A stretch of 64,000 nt of DNA from Rhizobium sp. NFR07 (GTDB taxonomy: Bacteria > Pseudomonadota > Alphaproteobacteria > Rhizobiales > Rhizobiaceae), in assembly GCF_900111905.1 (NCBI RefSeq), contig NZ_FOKM01000002.1, positions 1 to 64,000 on the forward strand. The letters run 5' to 3'. Below are positions 45,888-55,256 of the stretch, in pieces. Position numbers and translations under genes: made by a program. Below the pieces are notes generated by a model. The model was not told the origin of the DNA and made no database searches. It worked only from the letters and a program-made list of their open reading frames with translations. The stretch's first letter is position 1; each line of letters starts with the position of its first letter.

Positions 45888-46619
45888 TCAGGCGGCGCGC
45901 CAGCTTCCGGCGGTTGCCGCCGGTGCTGCGCCGGATGCCGAGATCGGCATGGTGCCGGTAAGCGGCACATGGCGCAGCATTTCCAGCGCAAACGCGCGGG
46001 CGTTCTGGCGGGCCTTGTCGAGATTGCTGACGCGGGTCTCGTCCATCATGTGCAGCGTGCCGCCGAGATCGAAGATGTCGCGGAAGGCGGCGCGCTCGAT
46101 GATGGGAGTGCCGAGCACCTCGACGCCGCGTTCCAGAAGCAGCATCTTGACCGTTAAGAGCGCACGGGTGGTGACCATCGAATTGACGCGGGTCAGCACG
46201 ACGGAATGGGGCACCTTGATGCCGCCCTTCTCATCCAGGAAGCGCAGCAGTTCCAGAACGTTGGCGCCGCCCTGGGCATCCATGGCGCAGCCCTGGATCG
46301 GGATCAGCACATGGTCGGACAGGCCGATCGCCTTGGCCAGAAGCGGGCTCTGCGCGCCGGGCAGGTCGACGATGAAATAGTCGGTTGTGTAGCGGTTGTT
46401 GTTGATATGCCGGTCGATCGAGGACTGGGTCACGTAGGAAATGACGTTCAGCCGCGGTACGGCCGGCGAGATCATATGCCAGCGGGAAATCCAGCGCTGC
46501 GGATCGGCGTCGAGCACGGTAACGCGATAGCCCTGCTGCGCAAGCTCGGTGGCGAGCAGCAGCACGGCCGTCGTCTTGCCGGCGCCGCCCTTGGTGTTGG
46601 CGAAAGTAATGACTGGCAT
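45888..46619 (-). CDS. Orphan ParA-family ATPase (VirC1-like)
   Basis: This 243-residue ATPase has the deviant Walker A KGGAGKTT (residues 9-16), Walker A' VLDADPQRW and a Walker B-like FIVDLPGA. There is no N-terminal HTH and no ParB gene beside it. Overall it resembles the VirC1/orphan ParA group, which positions T-DNA machinery or other cell cargo in Agrobacterium, rather than chromosome-type ParA. The cargo here is unknown. A CtrA-like half-site lies 82 bp upstream. Confidence 0.85.
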   Translation of the reverse strand: MPVITFANTKGGAGKTTAVLLLATELAQQGYRVTVLDADPQRWISRWHMISPAVPRLNVISYVTQSSIDRHINNNRYTTDYFIVDLPGAQSPLLAKAIGLSDHVLIPIQGCAMDAQGGANVLELLRFLDEKGGIKVPHSVVLTRVNSMVTTRALLTVKMLLLERGVEVLGTPIIERAAFRDIFDLGGTLHMMDETRVSNLDKARQNARAFALEMLRHVPLTGTMPISASGAAPAATAGSWRAA

Positions 46620-46927
46620 ACTGAGAGAACCTGTTCGGCTGCGAGCCTTATGATGGCTCCGACCGCACCCTCATGATGCGCCGCTTCATTGTCGGCAAAC
46701 ATGGTTAATGGCGGGTGAAAAAAGGTGGCGAAACCTGTCCTTGCCTCAGCTTCGTTCAGAAAACATGTCTGCCAAGCTTAGCGTTGAAATTTTCATGAAA
46801 GCGGCTCTTTCGCCGCCCAGACCATAGATGCAGCTATCCGAAGCCAAGCAGCTTCCTGGCGTGTCGATCCACTACCTTGCATTAACAGGTAGCGTGTTAT
46901 ATGTAGTCTATAAACGCGGGGAATTGA
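46620..46927. promoter_or_regulatory. Divergent promoter region, ParA-like gene and padR operon
   Basis: These 308 bp hold no gene. ATGGTTAA (46701-46708) is the reverse of TTAACCAT, a CtrA half-site, oriented toward the ParA-like gene. On the padR side, TTATATGTAGTCTATAAAC (about 46897-46915) is AT-rich and partly symmetrical just before the start, suited to a promoter or PadR operator. GGGGAA precedes the padR ATG. Confidence 0.4.
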
Positions 46928-47254
46928 ATGGCCGACTCGATACAAGTTCAGTTGAGAAAAGGCGCGCTCGATCTCTGTGTCCTGGCGGTGCTGTCGCGGG
47001 GGGAAAGCTACAGTTATGAAATTGCCAGCACTCTGGTCGCGGCCGTCGGAATGGGCGAGGGCACGATCTACCCGCTGATGCGTCGCATGCAGAATGACGG
47101 TCTCGTGGCCACCCGTCTTGTCGAATCGAGCAGCGGGCCGCCCCGCAAATATTACCGGCTGACGCCGCTTGGGCAGACGGTGTTCGAAGCACATCGTAGC
47201 GACTGGCGCTCCTTTGCCACCGCCGTCGATACCCTTCTGAAGGATATAGGATGA
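46928..47254 (+). CDS. PadR-family transcriptional regulator
   Basis: This 108-residue winged-helix protein has the pattern LRKGALDLCVLAVLSRGESY followed by GEGTIYPLMRRMQNDGLV and RKYYRLTPLG, diagnostic of PadR. It overlaps the HAAS gene start by 4 bp (ATGA). PadR/HAAS/GIN operons are usually autoregulated and respond to envelope signals; the ligand here is unknown. Confidence 0.92.
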   Translation: MADSIQVQLRKGALDLCVLAVLSRGESYSYEIASTLVAAVGMGEGTIYPLMRRMQNDGLVATRLVESSSGPPRKYYRLTPLGQTVFEAHRSDWRSFATAVDTLLKDIG

Positions 47255-47823
47255 GCAAGGATGCATTCATGCGCAGGCTCAGACAGGGGCTTGCCGGTCT
47301 TTCGCCCGATGAGGTCGAGGAGATCATGGCCGACTACGCCGCCCATTTCGCCGAATCCAATGCGGATGGCCGCAGCGAAGCGGAGGTTGCTGCGGCTCTG
47401 GGAGACCCGGCGAGGATTGCGCGGGAACTGCGCGCCGACATAGGGCTGCGACGTTTCGAAACCCATTGGAGCCTGTCCAATCTGATCGGCGCGACGATGG
47501 CGCTAACAGGGCTGGCGATCGTCGATCTCATGCTGTTTCTGCCATTGCTGATCGTGGCGATGGTGCTGGCCTTGGCTCTCGGCATCGTGTTGGTGGCGAT
47601 TGGCGCTGTCGGGTTGAAGATCCTGTTCGTGGCAGTGTTCTTCGATCCAGGCGGAGCGATGACGGACCTTCTGGCGCGGCTGTTCATCGGCGCCGGACTT
47701 CTGAGCGGCTTTGTCGGAGGCGGCGCGCTGCTTCTGATGGGAGTGAGCGCCGGCATCCGTATGTTCGGCCACTATGCCCGCTTGCATTTCCGTGTGGCCC
47801 AACCCGACCGGCACGGCGCGTGA
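47251..47823 (+). CDS. HAAS-domain (DUF1700) membrane protein
   Basis: In this 190-residue protein the N-terminal helical HAAS domain (FMRRLRQGLAGLSPDEVEEI, then EAEVAAALGDPARIARELRA) is followed by three to four membrane segments from about residue 75 (IGATMALTGLAIVDLMLFL). HAAS proteins are encoded beside PadR regulators and are thought to relay membrane signals to them. Coupled to padR and followed 30 bp later by the GIN protein. Confidence 0.9.
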   Translation: MSKDAFMRRLRQGLAGLSPDEVEEIMADYAAHFAESNADGRSEAEVAAALGDPARIARELRADIGLRRFETHWSLSNLIGATMALTGLAIVDLMLFLPLLIVAMVLALALGIVLVAIGAVGLKILFVAVFFDPGGAMTDLLARLFIGAGLLSGFVGGGALLLMGVSAGIRMFGHYARLHFRVAQPDRHGA

Positions 47824-47853
47824 GAATTCGATATATTTCTCGGAGGTATCGAA

Positions 47854-48561
47854 ATGACCCGGAAATTGGCATTTGTTGCGACGACGGGCCTGATCGGCTC
47901 GGCTGTTTTCCTGATGCTCGGAACGGCGCTCGCCGGGTCGAGCTGGACCGATACGGCGCGTTTGTGGGGTGTGGGACAATCGACCTGTACCCAGGCGGCC
48001 TCGACGCGAAGCGAGATCACTCTGCCCTTTGCAGCAAGCGACAGTCTGGCGATCCGGCTGCCGGCTTCGGTCCGGTATCAACCGGGCGATAGGGCGGAGG
48101 CCGTGGTCAGAGGAGATTCAGCACTTCTCGATCATGTCAGGTTCGAAGCCGGCGAACTGAGCCTGGATTGCGATCCCGGCTGGTTTGCCTCTCGGCTTGA
48201 GATCACGCTTTCAGGCCCGCCGATCGCCCGATGGGAGATACGCGGCAGCGGCGATCTCACGCTGTCGCAAATCAGCCAGCCAAAACTTCAGGTGATCATC
48301 AAGGGCAGCGGTGATGTGGAAGCCACGGGATCGGCCGACACGGTGGATCTCGGCATCTCCGGCTCCGGCGAGGCGCAGCTGAGGGATCTCATCGCAAAAT
48401 CGGTAAAGGTGGACATTCGCGGCAGCGGTGACGCCACGCTGACCGCTCAGGTCGATGCCGACGTTTCGATCTCGGGAAGCGGTGATGTCGCATTGTTCGG
48501 CAATCCCGCGATGCGGCGCTCGCAGGTCAAGGGCAGCGGCAGTATCACGCAAATGCCGTGA
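47854..48561 (+). CDS. DUF2807 (head GIN domain) exported protein
   Basis: This 235-residue protein has an N-terminal hydrophobic signal (LAFVATTGLIGSAVFLMLGT). The rest is a right-handed beta-helix-like GIN domain marked by five turns of the pattern IxGSGD, spaced about 18-20 residues (residues 130-222). It is a likely periplasmic or surface protein whose role is unknown. A ribosome binding site, CGGAGG, precedes the ATG. It converges on cheB with 32 bp between stops. Confidence 0.88.
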   Translation: MTRKLAFVATTGLIGSAVFLMLGTALAGSSWTDTARLWGVGQSTCTQAASTRSEITLPFAASDSLAIRLPASVRYQPGDRAEAVVRGDSALLDHVRFEAGELSLDCDPGWFASRLEITLSGPPIARWEIRGSGDLTLSQISQPKLQVIIKGSGDVEATGSADTVDLGISGSGEAQLRDLIAKSVKVDIRGSGDATLTAQVDADVSISGSGDVALFGNPAMRRSQVKGSGSITQMP

Positions 48562-48593
48562 GCCGACGGGCGATACCTGAGTTTTTTCGGCCG

Positions 48594-49676
48594 TTACCGC
48601 CGCCGATCAGCCGCCAGAATCTCGCGCGCGATCTGGTCGAGCGGCACGACGCGGTCGACGCCGCCATGGGCGATCGCCTCCTTCGGCATGCCGAAGACGA
48701 CCGAGCTTGCCTCGTCCTGCGCCACCGTGAAGGCGCCGGCCTGGTGCATCTCGTTCATGCCGCGGGCCCCGTCGTCACCCATGCCGGTCATGATCACGCC
48801 CATTGCATTGGCTCCGGCGGAGCGTGCTGCGGAGCGGAACAGGACATCGACGGACGGCCGGTGCCGGCTGACCAACGGGCCTTGCCGGATCGAGACCTCG
48901 TAGCGGGCGCCCTTGCGTTCCAGCAGCATATGCCTGTCGCCCGGCGCGATCAGCACATGACCGCGCAGCACCGGATCGCCGTCCTGCGCTTCCTTGACCT
49001 CGATCTCGCAAAGCCCGTTCAGGCGGTTTGCGAAGGCGGCGGTGAATCTTTCCGGCATGTGCTGGACAATGACCATGCCGGGTGAATTGGTCGGGAGGGC
49101 TTCGAGCAGTTCCCGCAATGCCTCGGTGCCGCCGGTGGAGGCGCCGACACAGACGACCATTTCGGTCGTCTTCGCCATGGCGCCTATCCTCGGCGGAGGC
49201 AGGACGGCATCGGCAGTCAGCTTGCCCTGCACGCCGCGTTCGGTGATCCGGCCGGGGCGCAGCTTCGAGACGCGGGCGCGGGCGGCGCCCTTGACCGCGG
49301 TGCGGATCTGCTCGGCATGTTCGGCGAGATGATCGGCGGCGCCGATCCGCGGTTTCAGGATGATGTCGACGGCGCCGGCCTCCAGCGCCTGCATCAATGT
49401 TTCGGAGCCGGATTCGGTCAGCGACGAACACATCACGACCGGGATCGGATGCTGGGCCATCAGCTTGCGCAGGAAGGTGATGCCGTCCATCTGCGGCATT
49501 TCCACATCGAGCGTGATGACGTCGGGTATCTCCTCGCGGATCTTGCGCGCGGCCATGAACGGATCGTTGGCGACGCCCATGATCTCGATATCGGGATCTT
49601 CCGACAGCACGGCCGCCAGCGTCTGCCTGACGCTGGCGGAATCGTCGATGATCAGGACCCGGATTTTCTCACCCAT
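48594..49676 (-). CDS. cheB: Chemotaxis methylesterase/glutaminase
   Basis: This 360-residue protein has a receiver domain with phosphoacceptor Asp57 ([14 protein letters not shown]) and a C-terminal methylesterase domain. The catalytic triad is seen in [11 protein letters not shown] (Ser), VQHMPERFT (His) and [12 protein letters not shown] (Asp). It removes methyl groups from chemoreceptors. The longer in-frame reading to 50360 is noise from cheR on another frame. It is last in the chemosensory operon, 8 bp after cheR. Confidence 0.94.
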   Translation of the reverse strand: MGEKIRVLIIDDSASVRQTLAAVLSEDPDIEIMGVANDPFMAARKIREEIPDVITLDVEMPQMDGITFLRKLMAQHPIPVVMCSSLTESGSETLMQALEAGAVDIILKPRIGAADHLAEHAEQIRTAVKGAARARVSKLRPGRITERGVQGKLTADAVLPPPRIGAMAKTTEMVVCVGASTGGTEALRELLEALPTNSPGMVIVQHMPERFTAAFANRLNGLCEIEVKEAQDGDPVLRGHVLIAPGDRHMLLERKGARYEVSIRQGPLVSRHRPSVDVLFRSAARSAGANAMGVIMTGMGDDGARGMNEMHQAGAFTVAQDEASSVVFGMPKEAIAHGGVDRVVPLDQIAREILAADRRR

Positions 49677-49684
49677 ATCTAAGT

Positions 49685-50542
49685 CTAAACCCGCTTGAAC
49701 ACCGTGTTGGCCACCTGCCTTATCGGCAGGTCGAACCCGGTCACGGTCTCCGAATGGCCGATGAACAGGTAACCGCCCGGCATCAGGCAGTCGCAAAGCC
49801 TCGACAGAACCTGCTGCTGCGTCGGCTTGTCGAAATAGATCAGCACATTGCGGCAGAAGATAATGTGCATCGGATCGCCGACCGGGTAGCTCGCATCCAT
49901 CAGGTTGAGGCGGGCAAAGCCCACCTTCTGACGCAGTTTCGGGGTAATCCGCATTTCGCTGCGATGCTTGTTGGCCGGCTGCATGACGTAGCGGCGCATC
50001 ACGTCGGCCGGCACCGGCGCCATCAGTTCGGAGGCGTAGATACCCTTCTGCGCCTTTTGCAGCACGTCGGTCGAAAGGTCGGTCGCGAGCACGAAATAGT
50101 CCCGGTCCGGTGCCTGGGACTTCATATAGTCCGACAAGACCATGGCGAGCGTATAGGGCTCGGCGCCCGTCGAGCAGGCCGAGCTCCAGACGCGCAGGCG
50201 GCGTTCGGAAAAGTTCTGGAAGATCTCCGGCAGCGCGTGATCGCGCATGTATTCGAAATGCTTCGGCTCGCGGAAGAAGTCGGTCTTGTTGGTGGTGACG
50301 ACGTCGATGAGGTAGATCGTTTCGCTTTCGATCCCCCCGTGATTGAATAGATAGTCGCAATAGGCGTCGAAGGAAGAAATGCCGGTGACCCTGAGGCGGC
50401 GGCGCAGCCGGCCTTCGAGCATGGTCGCCTTGTTCAGCGGCATCTTGATGCCGCTGTAGCTATAGATGAATTTGGCGAGCGCATCGAAATTGCGCTTGCT
50501 GAGCCGGTCGTCCAGCGATTGGGTCTTTGCTGCTATGCTCAC
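49685..50542 (-). CDS. cheR: Chemotaxis protein methyltransferase
   Basis: This 285-residue SAM-dependent methyltransferase has an N-terminal helical domain ([17 protein letters not shown]) and a SAM-binding core, [20 protein letters not shown], with [11 protein letters not shown] near the end. It methylates receptor glutamates. The start is placed at GTG 50542, the only start giving a complete N-domain without running into cheW; its ribosome binding site is weak. Confidence 0.92.
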   Translation of the reverse strand: MSIAAKTQSLDDRLSKRNFDALAKFIYSYSGIKMPLNKATMLEGRLRRRLRVTGISSFDAYCDYLFNHGGIESETIYLIDVVTTNKTDFFREPKHFEYMRDHALPEIFQNFSERRLRVWSSACSTGAEPYTLAMVLSDYMKSQAPDRDYFVLATDLSTDVLQKAQKGIYASELMAPVPADVMRRYVMQPANKHRSEMRITPKLRQKVGFARLNLMDASYPVGDPMHIIFCRNVLIYFDKPTQQQVLSRLCDCLMPGGYLFIGHSETVTGFDLPIRQVANTVFKRV

Positions 50543-50552
50543 GATGCTGCCG

Positions 50553-51041
50553 TCATGCCACCTGCGCCGAAGGCGCGACGCCGGCAAGCGCCGGGCCCGC
50601 ATCGGAGAACAGCCGCGCGAGGTCGATGATGACGACGAAGCCGCCATCCCGACGCACGACGCCGGCGATATAGTCCGATCGCCAGCGGATGCCGATATCC
50701 GGCGCGCTCTCGATCTGATCCCTGGCGAATGGCACGACCTCGTAGACCCGGTCGGCGACGAGGCCGAGCGCGAGCACCTTGTCGGCGATCGGCACGTCAA
50801 GCACGAGCATGCGCGTATGCGGCGTCCTGACCGTGGCGCTCATACCGAGCCGGATCCTCAGATCGATGATCGGCACGCCCTGTCCGCGCACGTCGCGCAG
50901 CCCGAGCAGATAGTCCGGCCCGTGCGGGATCCTGAAGGCATCCTCGTGGTCGAGGATTTCACGCACCACCTCGACCGGCACGGCGAAGAGTTCCTCGCCG
51001 AGGCTGAAGGTGACGAACTGGGATTCGGATGATGAGGCCAT
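50553..51041 (-). CDS. cheW: CheW coupling protein (second copy)
   Basis: This 162-residue CheW fold has FVTFSLGEELFAVPVEVVRE, IDLRIRLGM, and a C-terminal VVIIDLARLFSDA strand. It links receptors to CheA. It starts 3 bp after the first receptor gene. It differs clearly from the CheW at 54750, so the two may pair with different receptors in the operon. Confidence 0.92.
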   Translation of the reverse strand: MASSSESQFVTFSLGEELFAVPVEVVREILDHEDAFRIPHGPDYLLGLRDVRGQGVPIIDLRIRLGMSATVRTPHTRMLVLDVPIADKVLALGLVADRVYEVVPFARDQIESAPDIGIRWRSDYIAGVVRRDGGFVVIIDLARLFSDAGPALAGVAPSAQVA

Positions 51042-51044
51042 GGT

Positions 51045-52850
51045 TCAAGCGCTTTCCCGGAAGTCGTCGTCGTCACGGTCTGGACCGCCCATCGACATGT
51101 CCAGCGCAAAACCCTTGGCGCGGGCCTGCTGCTGGGCAATGGACTGATCCTGTGAGGGGCGTGTGCGGGCCGATGCCTGCGGCCGTGCTGCCGCCTGGGC
51201 AGGACGTGCGGCCGGTGCGTTATGGGCCGGAGCGGCCGCCTTGCGCTCCACGCGGAAGAAGGCGATCGAGGCCTGCAGCTCTTCCGCCTGAGCGGCAAGT
51301 TCCTCGGAGGTCGAGGACATTTCTTCCGAGGCACCGGCATTCTGCTGGATCACCTTGTCGAGCTGCTGGATCGCTTCGTTGATCTGCGCCGCGCCGATAT
51401 CCTGCTCGCGGCAGGCGGCGGAGATTTCCGACACCAACTCGGCAGTCTTCTGGATGTCCGGGACCAGCTTGTTCAGCATCTCGCCGGCCTGGGTCGCGGT
51501 CTGCACGGTGGTGCCGGAAAGCGCGCTGATCTCGGCAGCGGCGGCCTGCGAGCGTTCTGCGAGCTTGCGGACTTCCGAGGCGACGACGGCAAAGCCCTTG
51601 CCGTGTTCGCCGGCACGGGCAGCCTCGACGGCGGCGTTGAGGGCGAGAAGGTCGGTCTGGCGGGCGATTTCCTGGACGATGGAGATCTTCTCGGCGATCG
51701 TGCGCATGGCGGCAACCGCCTGGGCAACGGCCTGGCCGGAGGCTTCCGCATCCTTCGACGACTGGCGGGCGATCTTTTCCGTCTGGGCAGCGTTATCGGC
51801 GTTCTGCTTGATGTTGGCGGCCATCTCTTCCATCGAGGCGGAAGCCTCTTCGGCGGCGGCGGCCTGTTCGGTCGCACCTTCCGACAGCTGTTCGGAGCCG
51901 GCAGACAGTTCCTGGCTGCCCGACGAGACATTGTCGGAGGCCGACAGCGCATCGGCGACGACGCCGCGCAGGCGCTCGACCATGCTTTCCAGCGCGATGC
52001 CGAGCGTATCGCGATCCGACAGCGGCTTCGGCGTCACCGTCAGGTTGCCGTTGGAGATCTGGTCGGCGATATCTGCGGTCTGACGCAGGTTGGCGGTCAT
52101 GATGTTGACCTTGGTGACGAGGTCGCGGATCTCGTCATTGGACTTGATCTCGACCGTCTGGTTGAGGTCGCCGATCGAAACCGCTTCGGCGACGACCATC
52201 ACCTTGTTGAGGCCGCGGCTGATGCCGAGCGCGATCCAGGTGGCGGCACCGGCGGCGATCAGCAGTGCGGCTGCAGCGAGCGAGATCATCACCAGGCGGG
52301 TGTGTTCGTAGACGTCGTGGGCGACAACGCTCGCCTGTTCCAGATGGGTCTTCTCGTAGGCGATCAGCTGCTTGAACAGGTCGTCCATGGAATTGGCGAT
52401 ATTGCGGGCGTCATCGTCCGAAATGCGCTGGGCAGTCGAGCGGTCGCCGGTACCGATGGCGGAACGGATGCGGTCATCCTGGCGGCGGAAGTCGCCGGAG
52501 AACTGCGCCAGCTTTTCCCAGATCGGCCGGCTCTGTTCCGTCGCCTTTGCCGTGCCCTGGCTCATGGCCTCGTCGAAATTCCGGCGGGCCTCGTCGGCGA
52601 GTGCGGTATATTTCTGGGCATCCGCCGTGTTGTCGGCGTTCAGCAGGTTCTTCTGCTGGCGGATCTGCTGCAGTTGCTGGATATCCAGTTCCTGCGCCAT
52701 CTCGAGGCGGGCGGCCGGTCCTTCCAGGACACCCTCGAGATTGTCGTTGAGGTTGCCGAGGCTGAGCATGGCATAGCCGGCGGTTCCCACAAGCATGAGA
52801 ATGATCAGCCCGAAGGCGAGGGCCAGTTTCAGTTTGATGGTGAACCGCAT
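51045..52850 (-). CDS. Methyl-accepting chemotaxis protein (membrane receptor 1)
   Basis: This 601-residue receptor has membrane segments at about 10-30 and 190-212 ([20 protein letters not shown]) bracketing a four-helix periplasmic domain. A HAMP domain and a long signalling hairpin follow, with the tip [20 protein letters not shown]. After a Pro/Ala/Gln-rich linker the protein ends in a tail, [18 protein letters not shown], then RESA, shared with receptor 2. The ATG at 52850 follows AAAGGAC; an earlier in-frame ATG is rejected. Confidence 0.93.
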   Translation of the reverse strand: MRFTIKLKLALAFGLIILMLVGTAGYAMLSLGNLNDNLEGVLEGPAARLEMAQELDIQQLQQIRQQKNLLNADNTADAQKYTALADEARRNFDEAMSQGTAKATEQSRPIWEKLAQFSGDFRRQDDRIRSAIGTGDRSTAQRISDDDARNIANSMDDLFKQLIAYEKTHLEQASVVAHDVYEHTRLVMISLAAAALLIAAGAATWIALGISRGLNKVMVVAEAVSIGDLNQTVEIKSNDEIRDLVTKVNIMTANLRQTADIADQISNGNLTVTPKPLSDRDTLGIALESMVERLRGVVADALSASDNVSSGSQELSAGSEQLSEGATEQAAAAEEASASMEEMAANIKQNADNAAQTEKIARQSSKDAEASGQAVAQAVAAMRTIAEKISIVQEIARQTDLLALNAAVEAARAGEHGKGFAVVASEVRKLAERSQAAAAEISALSGTTVQTATQAGEMLNKLVPDIQKTAELVSEISAACREQDIGAAQINEAIQQLDKVIQQNAGASEEMSSTSEELAAQAEELQASIAFFRVERKAAAPAHNAPAARPAQAAARPQASARTRPSQDQSIAQQQARAKGFALDMSMGGPDRDDDDFRESA

Positions 52851-52880
52851 CGTCCGTGTCCTTTGACAACTTCGTAAGAT

Positions 52881-52900
52881 GGAGCCTCCGGCGAGGCTCC
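52881..52900. repeat. Hairpin between the two receptor genes
   Basis: GGAGCCTC (52881-52888) and GAGGCTCC (52893-52900) form a perfect 8-bp stem with a 4-nt loop, 31 bp upstream of receptor 1. No U-tract follows. It may tune mRNA decay between the receptor cistrons. Confidence 0.5.
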
Positions 52901-52995
52901 GATGCGAAGACTGATGCATTCACTCTTGCGCTTTGAGATGATCCGCCCGCGTCATGCGGATGGAAATCCGGACCTTAAGGCCCAAAGGGAATAAG

Positions 52996-53015
52996 TCCGG
53001 GCCCGTGAGCCCGGA
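52996..53015 (-). terminator. Hairpin just past receptor 2, weak terminator
   Basis: TCCGGGC (52996-53002), loop CCGTGA and GCCCGGA (53009-53015) form a 7-bp stem directly after the receptor 2 stop on the minus strand, followed by CTTATTCCCTTT. It could attenuate transcription into the downstream receptor, cheW, cheR and cheB genes. Confidence 0.4.
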
Positions 53016-53024
53016 GGATCGGTA

Positions 53025-54719
53025 TCAGGCGCTTTCGCGGAAGTGATCGTCGTCCGCGTCCGGGCCGCCCATCGACATGTCGAGCGCAAAGCCCTTGGCG
53101 CGGGCCTGCTGGCTGTGAACGGTGTGGGCAGCGGGACGGGCGGCGGGAGCTGCGGGGCGCTGAGCAAGCTTTGCGGCGGCGCGCGGTGCGGGCGCGCTCA
53201 TCCGGGCCGATGGGGCCCTCGCGCCAGCCTGATCGACGCGGAAGAAGGCGATCGAGGCCTGCAGTTCCTCGGCCTGCGACGCGAGTTCTTCGGAGGTCGC
53301 GGACATCTCTTCCGAGGCACCGGCATTCTGCTGGGTCACCTTGTCGAGCTGCTGGATCGCTTCATTGATCTGGGCGGCTCCGATATCCTGCTCGCGGCAG
53401 GCGGCGGAGATTTCCGAGACCAGTTCGGCGGTTTTCTGGATATCCGGCACCAGGCGGTTCAGCATTTCGCCAGCTTCGGTCGCAACCTGCACCGTCTCGC
53501 CGGAGAGCGTGCTGATTTCGGCAGCGGCAGCCTGCGAACGCTCGGCAAGCTTACGGACTTCCGAGGCGACGACGGCAAAGCCCTTGCCATGCTCGCCGGC
53601 ACGCGCAGCCTCGACGGCGGCGTTGAGTGCGAGAAGGTCGGTCTGGCGGGCGATTTCCTGGACGATGGAGATCTTTTCGGCGATCGTGCGCATGGCGCCG
53701 ACGGCGCGGTTGACGGCCTGGCCGGAGATCTCGGCATCGCGCGACGACTGGCGGGCGATCTTTTCCGTCTGGGCAGCGTTGTCGGCATTCTGCTTGATAT
53801 TGGCCGCCATCTCTTCCATCGAGGCGGATGCCTCTTCGGCGGCGGATGCCTGTTCGGTCGCGCCCTGGGAGAGCTGTTCGGAGCTGGCCGAGAGTTCCTG
53901 GCTGCCGGACGAGACGTTGTCGGAGGCCGACAAGGCATCGCCGACGACGCCGCGCAGGCGTTCGATCATCGTGTTGACGTAACCGAGCAGATCACCGATC
54001 TCGTCCTTGCTGGTGATCGTGGCAAAGCGAGTGAGATCGCCCTCGGCCACGTTCTGCACGGCGCCAACGGCATTGCGCAGACCCTTGTTGATGCTCATCG
54101 CGATCCAGAAGGCGGCGAGAACGGCGACGAGCAGGGCCACAGCCGCGACCGAGATCATCACCAGACGGGTCTGGAGGTAATCGGCATCAGCCTGTTCGTC
54201 GGCTGCCAGAAGGCGGCCTTCCTCGAGCTTGACCACTTCGGAAAGCAGCGCGTCGATCTCGTTGGTGACGGCGCGTGCCTCGTTGCTGGAAATCCGATTG
54301 GCGCCGATCGTGTCGCCGGCGAGCATCAGGGCGCGGATCTGGTCGTCCTGCTTGCGGAACTCGGCGGTGAAGCCGGAAAGCTTGTTCCAGTAGACCATGC
54401 CCTGCTCGGTGGCGCGGGCCTTGATCTGCTCGAACGTATTGTCGAAATCGGCGCGGCCGGTATCACCGCGACCGATATAGGTCTTCATTTCCTCGGTGCC
54501 GGAGGCGAGCAGCAGGTTCTTCTGCTGGCGGATCTGTTGCAGCTGTTCGTTGCTCAGCGCCTGGGCCAGCTTGAGGCGAGTGGCCGGTCCCTGCAGCACG
54601 TTTTCAAGCGTGTCGTTGAGATTGCCGAGGCTGTAGACGCCGTAGCCGGCGGTCACCATCAGCATCACGATGATGAAGCCGAAGGCGGAAGCGAGCTTGA
54701 GCTTGATGGACGCACGCAT
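53025..54719 (-). CDS. Methyl-accepting chemotaxis protein (membrane receptor 2)
   Basis: This 564-residue receptor shares the layout of receptor 1: membrane segments at about 8-28 and 188-210 ([20 protein letters not shown]), periplasmic helices, HAMP and the same signalling tip. The signalling domains of the two receptors are almost identical, while the sensory domains differ, pointing to duplication or gene conversion. The C-terminal tail [14 protein letters not shown] matches receptor 1 after a divergent linker. Confidence 0.93.
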   Translation of the reverse strand: MRASIKLKLASAFGFIIVMLMVTAGYGVYSLGNLNDTLENVLQGPATRLKLAQALSNEQLQQIRQQKNLLLASGTEEMKTYIGRGDTGRADFDNTFEQIKARATEQGMVYWNKLSGFTAEFRKQDDQIRALMLAGDTIGANRISSNEARAVTNEIDALLSEVVKLEEGRLLAADEQADADYLQTRLVMISVAAVALLVAVLAAFWIAMSINKGLRNAVGAVQNVAEGDLTRFATITSKDEIGDLLGYVNTMIERLRGVVGDALSASDNVSSGSQELSASSEQLSQGATEQASAAEEASASMEEMAANIKQNADNAAQTEKIARQSSRDAEISGQAVNRAVGAMRTIAEKISIVQEIARQTDLLALNAAVEAARAGEHGKGFAVVASEVRKLAERSQAAAAEISTLSGETVQVATEAGEMLNRLVPDIQKTAELVSEISAACREQDIGAAQINEAIQQLDKVTQQNAGASEEMSATSEELASQAEELQASIAFFRVDQAGARAPSARMSAPAPRAAAKLAQRPAAPAARPAAHTVHSQQARAKGFALDMSMGGPDADDDHFRESA

Positions 54720-54749
54720 GTGTCTGTCTCCGTCAGAGTTTGACTGACC

Positions 54750-55256
54750 TTAGGCCGCCGTGGCGGAACGATCGTGTTGGGCTGAAAAGATGACCTGGAG
54801 GTTCGGAAGGATGATGAATTCGCTTCCGCGCTTGACCAGGCAGTCGATGAAATCAGGGCGCCAGCGCATACCGACGCTCGGGGGCGGCTCGCTCGCCGAG
54901 CGCTGCAGCGTCGTTACCTCATGCACCTTGTCCGTGCGGATGCCGGCGAGCACCGGTTCGTCGTCGATCTCGATTTCGATGACGATGATGCGGCTGTCGA
55001 TCGTCGGTCGCGTCGCTTCCATGCCGAAGGCAAGGCGGATATCGGCGAGCGGGATGACCTTGCCGCGGAAATTGATGACACTGCCGACAAAGGCCTTGGC
55101 GCCCGGGACGCTGGTTTCCGGCAGGAGATCGAGGATTTCCTGGACGATGAAGGCTTCCAGCGCAAAGGTCTCGCCGGCGATCTCGAAGGTCAGCACCTCC
55201 AGCTCGTCGCGGCCGTTCCACAGGTCTTCGGAGAGTTTTCTAACTGCTTGGTTCAT
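54750..55256 (-). CDS. cheW: CheW coupling protein (first copy)
   Basis: This 168-residue CheW has an N-terminal leader, then VLTFEIAGETFALEAFIVQE, GSVINFRGKVIPLADIRLAF and FIILPNLQVIFSA. Its start overlaps the cheA stop by 4 bp (ATGA, 55253-55256), so it is co-translated with the kinase, its likely partner. Confidence 0.93.
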   Translation of the reverse strand: MNQAVRKLSEDLWNGRDELEVLTFEIAGETFALEAFIVQEILDLLPETSVPGAKAFVGSVINFRGKVIPLADIRLAFGMEATRPTIDSRIIVIEIEIDDEPVLAGIRTDKVHEVTTLQRSASEPPPSVGMRWRPDFIDCLVKRGSEFIILPNLQVIFSAQHDRSATAA

